Shown in pieces: positions 31,978 through 41,816 of a stretch of DNA of 64,000 bases (positions are counted from its first letter, which is position 1; the number at the start of each line of letters is the position of its first letter). The position numbers and the translations under genes were made by a program. The DNA lies in assembly GCA_032433595.1 (NCBI GenBank), contig JASWJB010000185.1:1-64000 (forward strand). Direction: 5' to 3'. The notes beneath the pieces were generated by a model. It ran no database searches, was not told the origin of the DNA, and saw nothing but the letters and a program-made list of their open reading frames with translations. This DNA comes from Conoideocrella luteorostrata (lineage: Eukaryota > Ascomycota > Sordariomycetes > Hypocreales > Clavicipitaceae).

Positions 31978-34157
31978 CTAAAGCTGCTTCCACCCAACCA
32001 TGCGAGCATTCTTGCCATTCAGATAGCCTAAATACTTGCGCACCTTCGCCTCAATAGCTTTTGCATCTAATCCAAATCGCTCGTAGTTGCTGGGATTTGA
32101 AGCGGAATAGCCATACCCTGTCATGCCTATGCTGGCTGTGACATACCTGGCCCAACCAGTGGCAACGTACTCTTCCACGCTAACAATGGGCGTTCCATCG
32201 TGGGGAAACACGCTGTTCTTGTACTCTTCATCCTGCTTGTCAAATTGAGTGAAGCAGGGAAAACTGACCACGCGAACAGAAATTCCCGAGGCGGACAGTG
32301 ACTTGGCTGCCGCCGCAACATAGTGCAAGTTGGTTCCGCAGCTGGTCAAGGTAACCTTGGGGTCGGGCTCATCAATAATAATGTAGGCTCCCTTGACCAT
32401 CTTGTGCCGGTCGGTAGCTGGTACAGGACCGACGGCGTCTCGCGCCAACGACAAGATGGTGGGTGTAGTGCGGGCCGACAGAGCCAGCATCCAGGCCCCC
32501 AACAGCTCCTCGGAGTCGCACGGACGAATGTACTGGAGATTAGGCATAGCACGGTATAGTGAGTCGATCTCTACCGGCTGATGGGTAGGTCCATTTTGGC
32601 CTTCAGCAAAGGAATCGTGGGTCGCGCAGTGAATTACAGGCAGATGGCTCAAGGCTCCCATACGCACACCGGGGGCAGCCTAATGCGTCCATAAGCATTA
32701 AGTAGAGCCAGCTGGAAAATGAAGCTGAGTTTGTCAGGAGTACTTACGTAGAGATAGAAAATGAGGAACGTAGCCGTTAGCGGCACGAAGGTCCCAGGAT
32801 GGAAAGCAGCAAGACCATTGGAGATGGCAGACATAGCATGCTCACGAATACCGTAGCGTATATAGCGACCCTTGAAGCCCACACTTGGATGGAAAACATC
32901 GTCGTCAGCGTACCCAAACTTATTAGAGTTGACAAGATCTGCGCCACCACCACACAAGCCCGGAATTGCCTTCCATAACTTGTCGATGAGAACACCGTTC
33001 GTTTCTCTTGTTGCGTTGCCCTTGAAATCTTCTGAGCCAAGATTTTGTAGTATATCAAGCCACCTATCGCCGTAGTCACCTCTTCTTCTTGCCTCAAACT
33101 CTTTCGCCAAGTCGGGGTGTGCCTTGGCGTAGTCTCTAACCAGCTCATTCCATTTAGCCTGCAGAGCTTCTCCATGAGTTTTTCTCTCCCTGAAGTAGGC
33201 CAGTGACCTCTCGGGAATCTGGTGCGTGGTGTTGGGGTCCTGGCCAGCAATGCGCTTAGAGATGGCAATGCTCTCCTTGTCGAAGGCGCCGTGGTGAGCC
33301 TTGAATGTGCCTGCCACGTGAGTTCCTAGTCCGATGACGGTGCGAATGTTGATAAATGTGGGTTTTCCGGTATTGGTCTTGGACAATCGGAGAGCGGCGA
33401 CGATGTTTAGCACATCATAAGAGCCGTCAAGTATATCGAGCACATGCCAGCCGCAAGCCCTCATCTTTCCGTTTATGTCCTCAGTATTGATCCAGTCTAG
33501 GGGTCCATCGCAGGTCACTGCGTTGTTGTCATACAAGAGGACAAGGTTTTCAAGTTGGAGGCTGCCAGCCAGAGAGATAGCCTCAAGAGCAACACCCTCC
33601 ATCAAGCAGCCGTCCCCAGTCATGCAATAGATGTTGGATTGCATCACATCGAACCCCGGCTTGTTGAATCGAGCGGCAAGGTTCCGGCTTGCGATGGCTA
33701 GTCCAACAGCATTAGCGATTCCCTGACCCAGTGGGCCGGTAGTCACTTCAACACCGGGGATCTCAATCTCGGGATGGGCGTGGCAGATGGTGGTAAACCC
33801 ATTGGCTTTCGCACTGCCGTAGCCCTTGATCTCGTCCATAGTCCAATTGTCGAAACCAGTCAAATGGTTCAGCGCGTAAAGCCACATGGCAGTGTGTCCG
33901 TTAGACAGGACGAAGCGATCGCGATCGAACCAACTCGGGTCGCTGGGATTGTAGCGCATGGTGTGCTTATACAAAGCCACACCGATAGCGGCCATCCCAA
34001 TGGCAGAACCGCCATGTCCTCCGTTATTTTGGGCACAGATGTCGAAGATGAAGTTGCGAAGGGCGAGTACAGCATGGTCATCGTCGTCAAGCTCTGCCCT
34101 CCAGCCCTTAATCTGGGCTGGTGAGGGAGCACCATTGGTTCCGTTCGCCGCCGTCAT
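31978..34157 (-). CDS. Transketolase, dihydroxyacetone-synthase type
   Basis: Two exons, 34157-32748 and 32679-31978, with a 68-bp GTAAGT..TTAG intron; 703 residues. The thiamine-diphosphate motif GDGCLMEG...LYDNN lies near residues 180-210. The pyrimidine domain keeps the catalytic Glu in RYGIREHAM, and the block THDSFAEGQNGPTHQPVE is typical of transketolases and dihydroxyacetone synthases. The enzyme moves a two-carbon ketol unit between sugar phosphates (or to formaldehyde). The C-terminus ends WKQL, at best a weak peroxisomal signal, so location is open. It is divergent from the SDR gene across a 508-bp promoter with two CGG-N10-CCG sites. The start at 34157 (MTAANGTNG) follows a divergent leader. 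Confidence 0.92.
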
Positions 34158-34433
34158 GATGATGAGGGTATTAGAGCCAGGACGAGTTCTTGGTCCGACC
34201 GCGGAGTCCACTCAGTAGGTATGCACCATCAAGCCGAGAGCGCAACGGCGGGGCTGATTTATATCAAGATATTTTGTTTTCACTGAGGCGGGCTCTCAAA
34301 TTCGACACTTTAGCTCATTGGAGGAGCCGGAGCGTGGCAGGAGTATGGCTCGCCTGTCGCAGTCTCCGACAGCGGATCCCCACCTCGACGGGGAACGGCG
34401 GCCCCAGACAGCCTGCTAGGAATAGCCAACTTT

Positions 34434-34449
34434 CGGGCGTAGAATTCCG
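34434..34449 (-). promoter_or_regulatory. CGG-N10-CCG element in the transketolase/SDR promoter (1)
   Basis: On the minus strand CGGAATTCTACGCCCG, differing from the aldehyde dehydrogenase site (41577) at 2 of 16 positions. It lies ~280 bp from the transketolase ATG and ~215 bp from the SDR ATG. It has the form of an inverted-repeat Zn2Cys6 dimer site. Confidence 0.65.
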
Positions 34450-34472
34450 GTCAGCAAACCCTTGGACGGCCA

Positions 34473-34488
34473 CGGAATCCTAAGTCCG
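34473..34488 (+). promoter_or_regulatory. CGG-N10-CCG element in the transketolase/SDR promoter (2)
   Basis: CGGAATCCTAAGTCCG, 23 bp after the first element. It keeps both CGG arms, the 10-bp spacer and the AA after the first arm, and is the most diverged of the seven copies in the right arm. Confidence 0.55.
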
Positions 34489-34665
34489 GGCACCCTTCAA
34501 GGGTGTACCCCAGTTTGGTTGCAAGCTTAAGTAGCGTATTCGATTTGTCCATGTAGTCGTCGACAATGCGATATTTGGCTACGATTGATTCGAAATTAAC
34601 ACAACTTCTGATCCCTTTAGCAACATTGAATACGACTGAGCTAAATCTTGCATTGTATATACGTG

Positions 34666-35626
34666 ATGGCTGCTTTGGTACCCGACACCAACAACTACTT
34701 GCGCCACTCCGTGCAGGACCTGCTGTCCCTCAAAGGGCGTGTTACGGTCATCACGGGAGGCGCTCGTGGCCTGGGTCTCGCATTCACCCTGGCCGTGGCT
34801 GAGGTTGGCGGTAGCGTCGCTATTCTGGATACCGCCGATAAACCTCACGAGCACTACTATGATATCCAGAAAAGGCACCCGGAGGTCAAACTCGGATACT
34901 ATCAGTAGGATGTTGATGCCGCCTCTCTTTCGTGGGCCTTACTCTAATCAGGGCATTGCAGGACGGATGTCACCGACTACGATCGTCTGCAGCAGACCTT
35001 CGATAAAGTCGTAAAGGACTTCGGTCGTATCGACGGCCTGTAAGACTACACCGCAGCCCTAGTTCACCCACATCGCTCACTCCTTATTCCACAGTGTCAC
35101 GGCCGCCGGAGTCTGTACGGATGAGTCTTTCTTGACAAGAGATCCCAAATCTGTAGCCAGGACTTTCAACATCAATATCAACGGCACCTATTATGCGGCT
35201 CAGCTTGCCGCCGCCCAGATGGCCAGGCAGAAACCCACAGAAGCCAACCCCCGCGGTGGCTCCATGGTGCTAATCGCTTCCATTGCTGCTTACGTAGCTA
35301 GCAAGGGTCAGAGCACGAGCGACTACTGCTGCAGCAAGGGTGCTGTCGTTGCTCTAGCAAAGGCCCTAGGTGTTGAATTGGCAGCTCATGGAATCAGGGT
35401 CAACAGCATTTCTCCCGGCTACATGTTGACGGACATGACTGTTCAGCAAGTCGCCCAGTTCCCTCACTTAGGCGAGATAATGAGGAACGAGCCGCCCATG
35501 AGGCGCATCGGCGACAGAACTGATCTCAAGACTCCAATTGTCTACCTTCTCTCCAACGCAAGCGCCTATCACACATCCGATGACATCCTTATTACAGGCG
35601 GCATCCATGCTGGAAGGCTCATGTAA
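34666..35626 (+). CDS. Short-chain dehydrogenase/reductase, polyol or ketose type
   Basis: Three exons, 34666-34904, 34962-35039 and 35095-35626, with donors GTAGGA and GTAAGA; 282 residues. The cofactor loop TGGARGLG follows the first strand, the NAAG-equivalent is VTAAGV, and the catalytic Ser...Tyr-x3-Lys appears as IASIAAY...YCCSK. Closest in style to fungal sorbose reductases, mannitol or arabinitol 2-dehydrogenases, which interconvert ketoses and polyols with NADP(H) or NAD(H). It is divergent from the transketolase and shares its promoter. Each piece alone looks truncated by a stop; splicing restores a full-length enzyme. The frame runs upstream to 34648 without an ATG, so 34666 is the start. 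Confidence 0.88.
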
Positions 35627-35799
35627 AGTTCTCCAAGGACAGCCATAAATTGAAGTTGGCAAAGTAATAATACAGTTTAGTTTGAAGCATAGTGGCTTCG
35701 AGTGACGAGGGGTTCCGACAAAAACTGATGAATGACGGTCAAATTCTCTGTCAAATTATATAGAAATCAAGGACAATTTTCCAATGCAAAGCATAGTTG

Positions 35800-36107
35800 A
35801 TTCGTAGCTGCCGCGTACCTCGATTTTGCCGAATTTTGCCGCACCGTGGTCTCGCTTTTTGCAGGGCTTTTGCAAGGCTTGTACACATATATACTCTGAT
35901 TACAGTGAGGGGGCGTTGACTGCATGCCTGCGTGTGCGGTCTTGGTCTGGATCCAGCAATAGAGGCTCGACACCAAGCACACCGACCGGCACGAAACCTG
36001 GCACATACGATGCAGAAAGGCCCGGCGTCCACGATAAACATGATGCCAGCCCGAGAAGTCCACAAATGCGCGCTCCCGGCCACTCTGCGGCGGGCAGCGC
36101 ATAAAAT
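35800..36107 (+). repeat. Dispersed repeat family E, copy
   Basis: Matches the copy at about 24.05-24.33 kb: 'ttgccgcaccgtggt', 'ctcgctttttgcaggg', 'acatatatactctgatt', 'gcgtgtgcggtcttggtctgg' and 'ggcacgaaacctggc'. It runs into the foldback at 36108. Confidence 0.6.
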
Positions 36108-36362
36108 GCTAGCGGGATGGGTGATTTTTCGATCGGGTTGTGAGCAGAAAAAGTAGAAGACTGTGGGCCGTGTCGTTGAGACTTGGACTACGTTCTTCTA
36201 GTAGATACTCTGTGCTGTACCTAGTACCAGTAGAGTGACTGCTTGAAGAGCGTAGTCCAAGTCTTAACGACACGGCCCACAGCCTCTTCCTTTTCCTGCT
36301 TACCGTCCACTCCTTTTTCTGCTCACAACCCGAGCGAAAAACCACCCATCCCGCTCGCAGGA
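36108..36362. repeat. Long inverted repeat (foldback) at the end of repeat E
   Basis: Left arm about 36108-36192 reads 'gcgggatgggtga' through 'gttgtgagcagaaaaag' and 'tgtgggccgtgtcgttgag'. The right arm about 36258-36362 is its reverse complement with one ~20-bp extra stretch. The spacer is about 65 bp. A shorter version of this hairpin ends the copy at 24.4 kb. Confidence 0.7.
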
Positions 36363-36981
36363 CCTCATTTTGGCCGATTGCTTGCCAGGTGTTTTGTTTC
36401 ATGCCTTGCTTTTTATTTCACCTCGCGCGCCGGGATCTTGTACATCTTTTGCAACAAGTTTGGATTTGTCTCGTGGTATTGCTGTTTTGTTGCGTTGTGT
36501 CATTGCGCTTATAAGCCCGATCGCTGGATTCCTGACTTAGCGGGTTCTTTTGTATATTGCGCTCCGGATGTGATTTTTTGGGCCGTGATTTCTATTGTAT
36601 CTTATGCGCTACGTTTTTCTGCATCTTGTGTGCTAGTAGTTGTGCTGTGTTGTTGTGTTACTCTAGTGTAACTTGCGAGCCTCGTATCGCTGGTCTGATT
36701 TTCTTGCACCTTAGGCGCTGACTCAGATCTAACACTTACCTAGGCAGCAACATCATCATCAGCAGCAGCGGCAGCATCATCATCATCAGCGGCATTATCA
36801 TTATTATCAGCAGCAGCGGCATTATCATCATTATCAGCTGACTCTTCCCGCCCTCGAGTGTCGACTTTTTCCCTCTGCCGACCGCTCCTATTTTAACCGT
36901 CTTTCTGACTGAAATCCTGACATGTGGCCACCATCATCGTCTTCAGATTGACTTGCGAGATCTGATGCTCCCTGCAGCGCC
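36363..36981. other. Repeat-derived tail with CAT/CAG/ATT microsatellite
   Basis: The first part resembles 19060-19110 ('ggacctcattttggccgatt'), so repeat E extends here. From about 36746 to 36838 there is an imperfect trinucleotide microsatellite of CAT, CAG and ATT units. The 142-codon open frame across 36243-36671 has no recognisable domain and overlaps the foldback. Confidence 0.45.
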
Positions 36982-37149
36982 TGTAAACCGCAGGGCTCCG
37001 GGTGACGAGGGTATCGATACCGGAAGGTGAAGCAAAACAATGTGCAAAACAATTCAATTTAGTGACTATCTAAGAGAGAAGAAGAAGAGGAAGAGGAATG
37101 ACCCGAGCGCGCCGCACAAAAGAGGCGTGCTAGGGTGGCCACGTGACCT

Positions 37150-37756
37150 TGTTGGAATATATAGGAGAGATTCAAGTTGATCTACATTGATGGGAAGAGC
37201 TGAGTTTGTTGCGTTATGTGTCTTCATAAGTAGGAGAAGGAGCGATTTGGCAACAGTGGAAATAGGCGGGAATAGACGTAATAGACGGAATAGACGGAAT
37301 AGACGGAATAGACGGAATAGATAAATTTAACGATATTGAAGAGTGTGAGCAGTGATATTGATAGATGATGTTCTGACTTGATAGATGCCCTCTGAAGGGC
37401 ATCGTGACCCTTCTATATAGTCCTTCAGCGACCGGGGTATTCCCTTGGATTTAGTGGCCTTAGGCCTACGTTCCTTGGCATCGTGCCACCTTCTTCCACT
37501 ATCGTACGAATCTAGCTAATACGAGGCATCGGTCATTTCTGTCATTTCCGAAGGTGCCACTCTATTCTCAACAGTGTTACATTGACGATGGATTAAGAAT
37601 CTCTCGTCTGACGGCTTCGTCCAAATCCCCAAGTTAATACCCCTACAATCCGAGACACGCCTGTCTCAGATTCCTGCCTTAGTCCCAGAGGTCACGTATC
37701 CTTTCTCTCACCGCCCGTGTATCCACACATCCGCTCCACACGTGTGTAATCCAACT
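37150..37756 (+). mobile_element. Solo LTR, family B, itself split by LTR C
   Basis: Starts TGTTGGAATATATAGG at 37150 and ends ATCCAACT at 37756 (the final A changed to T), with GACCT duplicated at 37145-37149 and 37757-37761. Its own sequence is 37150-37206 plus 37574-37756; the rest is LTR C. Confidence 0.85.
37207..37573 (+). mobile_element. Solo LTR, family C, nested in LTR B
   Basis: 367 bp from TGTTGCGTTATG to TTCTCAACA, flanked by gagtt and gtgtt (an imperfect duplication). It includes a tandem of the 9-bp unit GACGGAATA (about 37268-37323) and the conserved 'ttccttggcatcgtgccacc' block. Confidence 0.8.
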
Positions 37757-37801
37757 GACCTTGTCTATAATTGCTTGTATGCTGGACGAGGGATTCCAAC
37801 A

Positions 37802-38236
37802 GCTGCCCTCGGTCGGAATGCCGCCGGGTGTGACGTCGATGCAGGTCTCGGTCTCCGTTATTAGGAACTCTTAGGCATGAGCAAACCAATCAAGGAGATG
37901 AGCATGTCATAGCGCTCGGTCATCAATTTCCGAGATTCATACATTCCAACCACGCCCGGTGGCTAAGCCAATAGGGCAACTGTAATTAATGAACTTGCGT
38001 TTCCCAAATGAGTCGTCACTCAAAAAAGCCCATACCTGTCAGACTCAACTTCTCAACCCACTTTAGCGGTACCAGCTTCGGTCTGCTCTCAGTACACTTA
38101 GAACATTGTAGAGGGTGGCTGTATTAGTCTACCGTAGTCATTTGCCTATAAACTTCTTCTTCGCATGGTCAATCTCTGTGAAAATTCTGTCTTTTTTATC
38201 ACGCGCGAACGCCTGAAAGATCATTCCATAAGGTTG
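37802..38236. other. Intergenic, no supported gene
   Basis: No feature recognised beyond the presumed 3' region of the kinase gene. Confidence 0.4.
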
Positions 38237-39595
38237 CTAAAGGAGAGGCGTCAGTTCCTGATAGATAAAATTGTGAAAAGAACATTCAAAAGTCCTTACT
38301 GGCTCTAGCAGAAATACCGTATCTTCAGGAATTGGCATCTCGGGCAGGTCCTCTCTTTGTAGATCTAAAAAATACGACAATAGGACACGAATAATTGCAC
38401 GGTGAGAAATGACTAGTAGATGTTGTTTAAACCTCTCGAGTTCTACGATCATCGGTCTCAGTCGCTTGATAACATCTGCATACGCCTCTCCCCCGAGACC
38501 TGGCCATCGATAGAGAAGCTTGTGCTGTTTACGTGCTCTATACACCTCAGGAAAGTTCTCTCGAATCTCCTCGAATGTTGCGCCTGCCATATCGCCAGCA
38601 TTGATATCATCCAGCATTTTCTGCTTCGTCTTCTTAAAAATATGGTCCGGAAAAGCTTCCGCTGTTTGGGAGGCCTGAGGCATTGTCGACGTCCAGATGC
38701 TGAGCTTGCTGAGTGGTCTTCCTGCTGTTTCCCGGTGCCATGCGCCGTTTTGGTCCTGCACGAATTTCGCAAGATCCTCAGCGTATTTTTTTCCAGAAGC
38801 GCTGAGATTAGAATCTCTTCCTATTCGACCTGCTGCATCATCCTCACTCTGGCCACCACACGATAACCAGATTTGTCGGTCTGTAAGGTTAAAGCCGATC
38901 ATGTATTCGACCACTTGCGAAGACAAGACGCCTTGAATCATGTGTGTGTTTAGCTTGCGGCCAACATCGATGATTTTGACGTAGGACATATTCTCGGCCT
39001 CTTCATCCTCACTAATCGTAGTGTATGCCCGTTCATATAAAGCGACTCGTTGCTTGAAATCATTGAGTGCATGCTGCGGGTCTTGCGTGCTGTAGTCTGG
39101 ACTGGAAAGTTTCAAGACAAAGTTTCTCTCCAGAACTACAGGATCTGAGCAGCAGCTCTCTAGGAACAGTACTGGCACATCTGGCCCACTGAGGTCCCTT
39201 ATGCGCTGAAGGATCAACCTGCGTCGTTGGCGGGTGCTATTGGTGGCGTCGAGGATTCCCACACAGCTGTTGTCCTGCTTTAACCACTCGATCAGCTCGT
39301 TCAGAACGTTAAGAGCAATCTCATCGCGTTTCGACACATTTTCCTTGATACGAGGGTCGAAAAAAGATGATGGCGAGGCGCTGTGTGGTGCGGACTGAGT
39401 ATCCTCGCTGGACGCTAGAGCTGCTTTTCGTCTAAGCTCTCCAGCATTGAAGATCCTAGTAGATTTTTGTAGCCAATTGAGATAACGAGCGAGCTTCTTC
39501 ACAATGAAGCTTTTCCCCCTTGTAGGTAGTCCCACCATCACAATCACCAGTCGCGAGGATAAATCTGGCATGTTACTACAGACATCGTTCATCAT
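38237..39595 (-). CDS. 6-phosphofructo-2-kinase with degenerate bisphosphatase domain
   Basis: 452 residues. The kinase half is intact: Walker A GLPTRGKS at residues 22-29, YLNW, GILDATNSTRQRR, FLESCC and the SPDY block. It would make fructose-2,6-bisphosphate, the activator of PFK-1 and inhibitor of fructose-1,6-bisphosphatase. The C-terminal half aligns with the histidine-phosphatase domain, but the RHGE box that accepts the phosphate is SCGGQSE (about residues 243-249), and the TS-x-L-x-R-T segment is TSTMPQASQTA. The later His in SHRAIIR remains. So the phosphatase is probably dead and the protein kinase-only. A 42-bp GTAAGG..TATCAG segment near the 3' end could be a tiny intron but is in frame either way. 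It is divergent from the tartrate dehydrogenase gene. Confidence 0.9.
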   Translation of the reverse strand: MMNDVCSNMPDLSSRLVIVMVGLPTRGKSFIVKKLARYLNWLQKSTRIFNAGELRRKAALASSEDTQSAPHSASPSSFFDPRIKENVSKRDEIALNVLNELIEWLKQDNSCVGILDATNSTRQRRRLILQRIRDLSGPDVPVLFLESCCSDPVVLERNFVLKLSSPDYSTQDPQHALNDFKQRVALYERAYTTISEDEEAENMSYVKIIDVGRKLNTHMIQGVLSSQVVEYMIGFNLTDRQIWLSCGGQSEDDAAGRIGRDSNLSASGKKYAEDLAKFVQDQNGAWHRETAGRPLSKLSIWTSTMPQASQTAEAFPDHIFKKTKQKMLDDINAGDMAGATFEEIRENFPEVYRARKQHKLLYRWPGLGGEAYADVIKRLRPMIVELERFKQHLLVISHRAIIRVLLSYFLDLQREDLPEMPIPEDTVFLLEPVRTFECSFHNFIYQELTPLL

Positions 39596-39782
39596 GGTAT
39601 CAACGTGGGATGCTGCGTTATTGACTGCTAGAGTATAAATTTGAGTCTGTTTATTCTCTTTTTAACAAAATGCTCACTAGAGTCGTTGGATTGTCTTTGA
39701 AGCTATGTATGTTGGTGGCGAACGTGTGGGGCAAGCCGCCGGGCCACGGCCCCGAACACTGTGTCATCCATCTCCGTCGCCC

Positions 39783-39798
39783 CGGAAATCGCTTCCCG
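39783..39798 (+). promoter_or_regulatory. CGG-N10-CCG element between PFK-2 and tartrate dehydrogenase
   Basis: CGGAAATCGCTTCCCG, ~190 bp from the kinase ATG and ~275 bp from the dehydrogenase ATG. It matches the monooxygenase site at 14 of 16 positions. Confidence 0.65.
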
Positions 39799-40072
39799 AA
39801 ATCAGGACGGAGCCGTGGGTAGAAAGTAAGTACTGCGATTTCAGGATGATCGAGTTATCTGCCATCCCGATTAATGCTAGTCGCATCGGACATCAAATCA
39901 AATTATTTTTTCCTCCGAGATATGTAGAACTCCCGATATTTTAGGCGGCACCACTTGAAGCAAATAACCCTATAAAATCGGAGAATATCCTGTATTCACC
40001 ACTTTGCAGTCACATATCGCAACGATAATTGAAACACCATTTGAAGAATTATCGCTTTGTGCGCATATTCTA

Positions 40073-41213
40073 ATGATGTCGTTGCGTCAACACAAGATTG
40101 CTACTATCCCAGGGGATGGTATCGGGGTAGAGGTTGTGGACGCTACACTCAAGGTCCTCCAAGCTTTGCAGGATATGCACCAAACCTTTACTCTCAATAT
40201 CGAACCTTTAGACTGGAGCTCCAAGAACTATCTCATCACTGGCACTTATATACCCGAGTCTGCATGGCCCAAGCTCAAAGCCTACGACGCAATTTTGTTT
40301 GGCGCCGTAGGATCTCCAGGTGAGCACCCTTGCGCTTCAGGACACATGTGTGCTAATAGTATTGAAAGACGTTCCCGATGATATTTCGCTGTGGAAACTC
40401 ATTCTGCCGCTGCGCAAAAGATTGAATCAGTACATCAATTTAAGGCCGATTCGCGTGCTGCCGGGGCTTTCTTCACCCTTGAAAAGCTGTGCTCCTGATC
40501 AACTGGACTGGGTGATTGTCCGTGAAAACAGCGAGGGTGAATACGCCGGCCAAGGCGGAGTAAGCCATGAAGACACGCCGTATACAATTGCCAATGAAGT
40601 CGCCGTTTTCACTCGGACTGCGATAGAGCGAACTATGCGTTTCGCGTTCGAAGTGGCGGATTCTCGACACCGGAAGAAGCTTACCATGGTTACGAAGAGC
40701 AACGCGCAACGATTCGGGCTGGTACTCTGGGACCAGATCTTCTACGAGGTGGCCAAAGATTATCCGCAGGTGGAGACTGACAGAATGCTGGTCGACGCAA
40801 TGACGGTCCGGATGGTGCTGAAGCCACAGAGCCTGGATACGGTTGTGGCTACGAATTTACATGGAGACATTCTATCGGATCTGGCGGCGGCACTGGCCGG
40901 CAGCATTGGTGTCGCGCCTTCCAGCAATCTCGACCCCACAAGGAAGTTTCCCAGCATGTTTGAACCAATCCACGGCAGTGCTCCGGATATCGCTGGGATG
41001 GGCATTGCTAACCCGTTGGCGACGTTTTGGAGTGCGGCTGAGATGCTGAGGTGGCTCGGGGAGGGGGATGCGGCAGACCACCTGATGCGAGCGATCGAGG
41101 AGACCACGCAAAGTGATGTTAGAACACCAGATTTGCAGGGCTCAGCCACTATGATGGATGTGACGAACAAGGTTATTTGGGCCATTCAAAACACACTTCA
41201 CTATAACCAGTAG
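40073..41213 (+). CDS. Tartrate/D-malate dehydrogenase (isopropylmalate DH family)
   Basis: Two exons, 40073-40319 and 40369-41213, with a 49-bp GTGAGC..AAAG intron; 363 residues. N-terminal IATIPGDGIGVEVV is the family start. DWVIVRENSEGEYAGQGG is characteristic of the tartrate dehydrogenase/decarboxylase (TtuC) and D-malate branch, not of LeuB. The Mg/NAD signature NLHGDILSDLAAALAGSIGVAPSSN and HGSAPDIAG are present. It would oxidise and decarboxylate a 2-hydroxy dicarboxylic acid with NAD. Two adjacent ATGs (40073, 40076) are possible starts; frames further upstream have no ATG. A TATA-like 'ctataaaatc' lies near 39970. There is no obvious mitochondrial leader. Confidence 0.9.
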
Positions 41214-41290
41214 CTTTTAACTCAGGGGGTACATTCGATGCGCTTTCAAAAAAGGTCTTTCGAACCTGCTAAACACACATCCCGTGTAAT

Positions 41291-41527
41291 TGTTGGAATA
41301 AATTGGAGAGGTTCGAATTGATCTGCATTGATGGGAAGAGCTTTGTTAAAGTGATCACTGAAGAAGAATCCCATGTCTGACAGCCTCGTTCAAATCCCCC
41401 TATAAGTACCCTAAAATCCAAGACACGCCTGTCTTAGGTTCTTGCCCTAAGCCCAGAGACAACGTATCCTTTCTCGCACTGCCCATGTATCCATATATCC
41501 ACTCACACACATGCGGGTTATCCAACA
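41291..41527 (+). mobile_element. Solo LTR, family B, with target duplication
   Basis: 237 bp from TGTTGGAATAAATTGG to GTTATCCAACA with a perfect GTAAT duplication on both sides (41286-41290 and 41528-41532). It lies between the tartrate and aldehyde dehydrogenase genes, 49 bp upstream of the aldehyde dehydrogenase's CGG element. Confidence 0.9.
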
Positions 41528-41576
41528 GTAATGATTGATAACCGATGTTTCCACTAGAGTAGCTCCAAGACCGGGA

Positions 41577-41592
41577 CGGAATTCGACTCCCG
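41577..41592 (+). promoter_or_regulatory. CGG-N10-CCG element upstream of aldehyde dehydrogenase
   Basis: CGGAATTCGACTCCCG, 225 bp before the ATG at 41817, just inside the promoter segment left after LTR B inserted. With its next three bases it matches the PFK-2 site over 16 of 19 positions. Confidence 0.65.
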
Positions 41593-41816
41593 AAAGTGGA
41601 GACCGGCGGTCAGACGGTTGGTTCCTCGGATGTCACTGGTGAAGGTGTAAGCTGCAAGAGCACGAACGGAACCGTGACCACTAATCGACAAAATTATCGG
41701 CTCAGTTATACATATACAGAGTCATTAGCGCCGAGCGCCGCTTCCCTCGAGGTGAGGAACAACTGCTCCGGAACACCCTCAAGTCTCCAGGTCACCAACC
41801 AAAAAAGACTCTCACC

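Larger units (their letters stand above)
36982..37801 (-). mobile_element. Solo LTR, family A, split by a nested insertion
   Basis: Minus-strand family A LTR in two pieces, 36982-37149 and 37757-37801. The first keeps 'ggtatcgataccgg' and 'gccacgtgacct'; the second keeps 'gcttgtatgctggacgagg' and ends GATTCCAACA. Between them lies LTR B, flanked by GACCT on both sides. Confidence 0.85.

Noticed and set aside
34648..34908. SDR read as a truncated, stop-containing pseudogene
   Set aside because: GTAGGA..GCAG and GTAAGA..ACAG introns restore a full 282-residue enzyme with all motifs, so it is intact.
36243..36671. Plus-strand open frame of 142 codons with hydrophobic stretches
   Set aside because: It overlaps the foldback and repeat E; apparent membrane segments come from T-rich repeat sequence.
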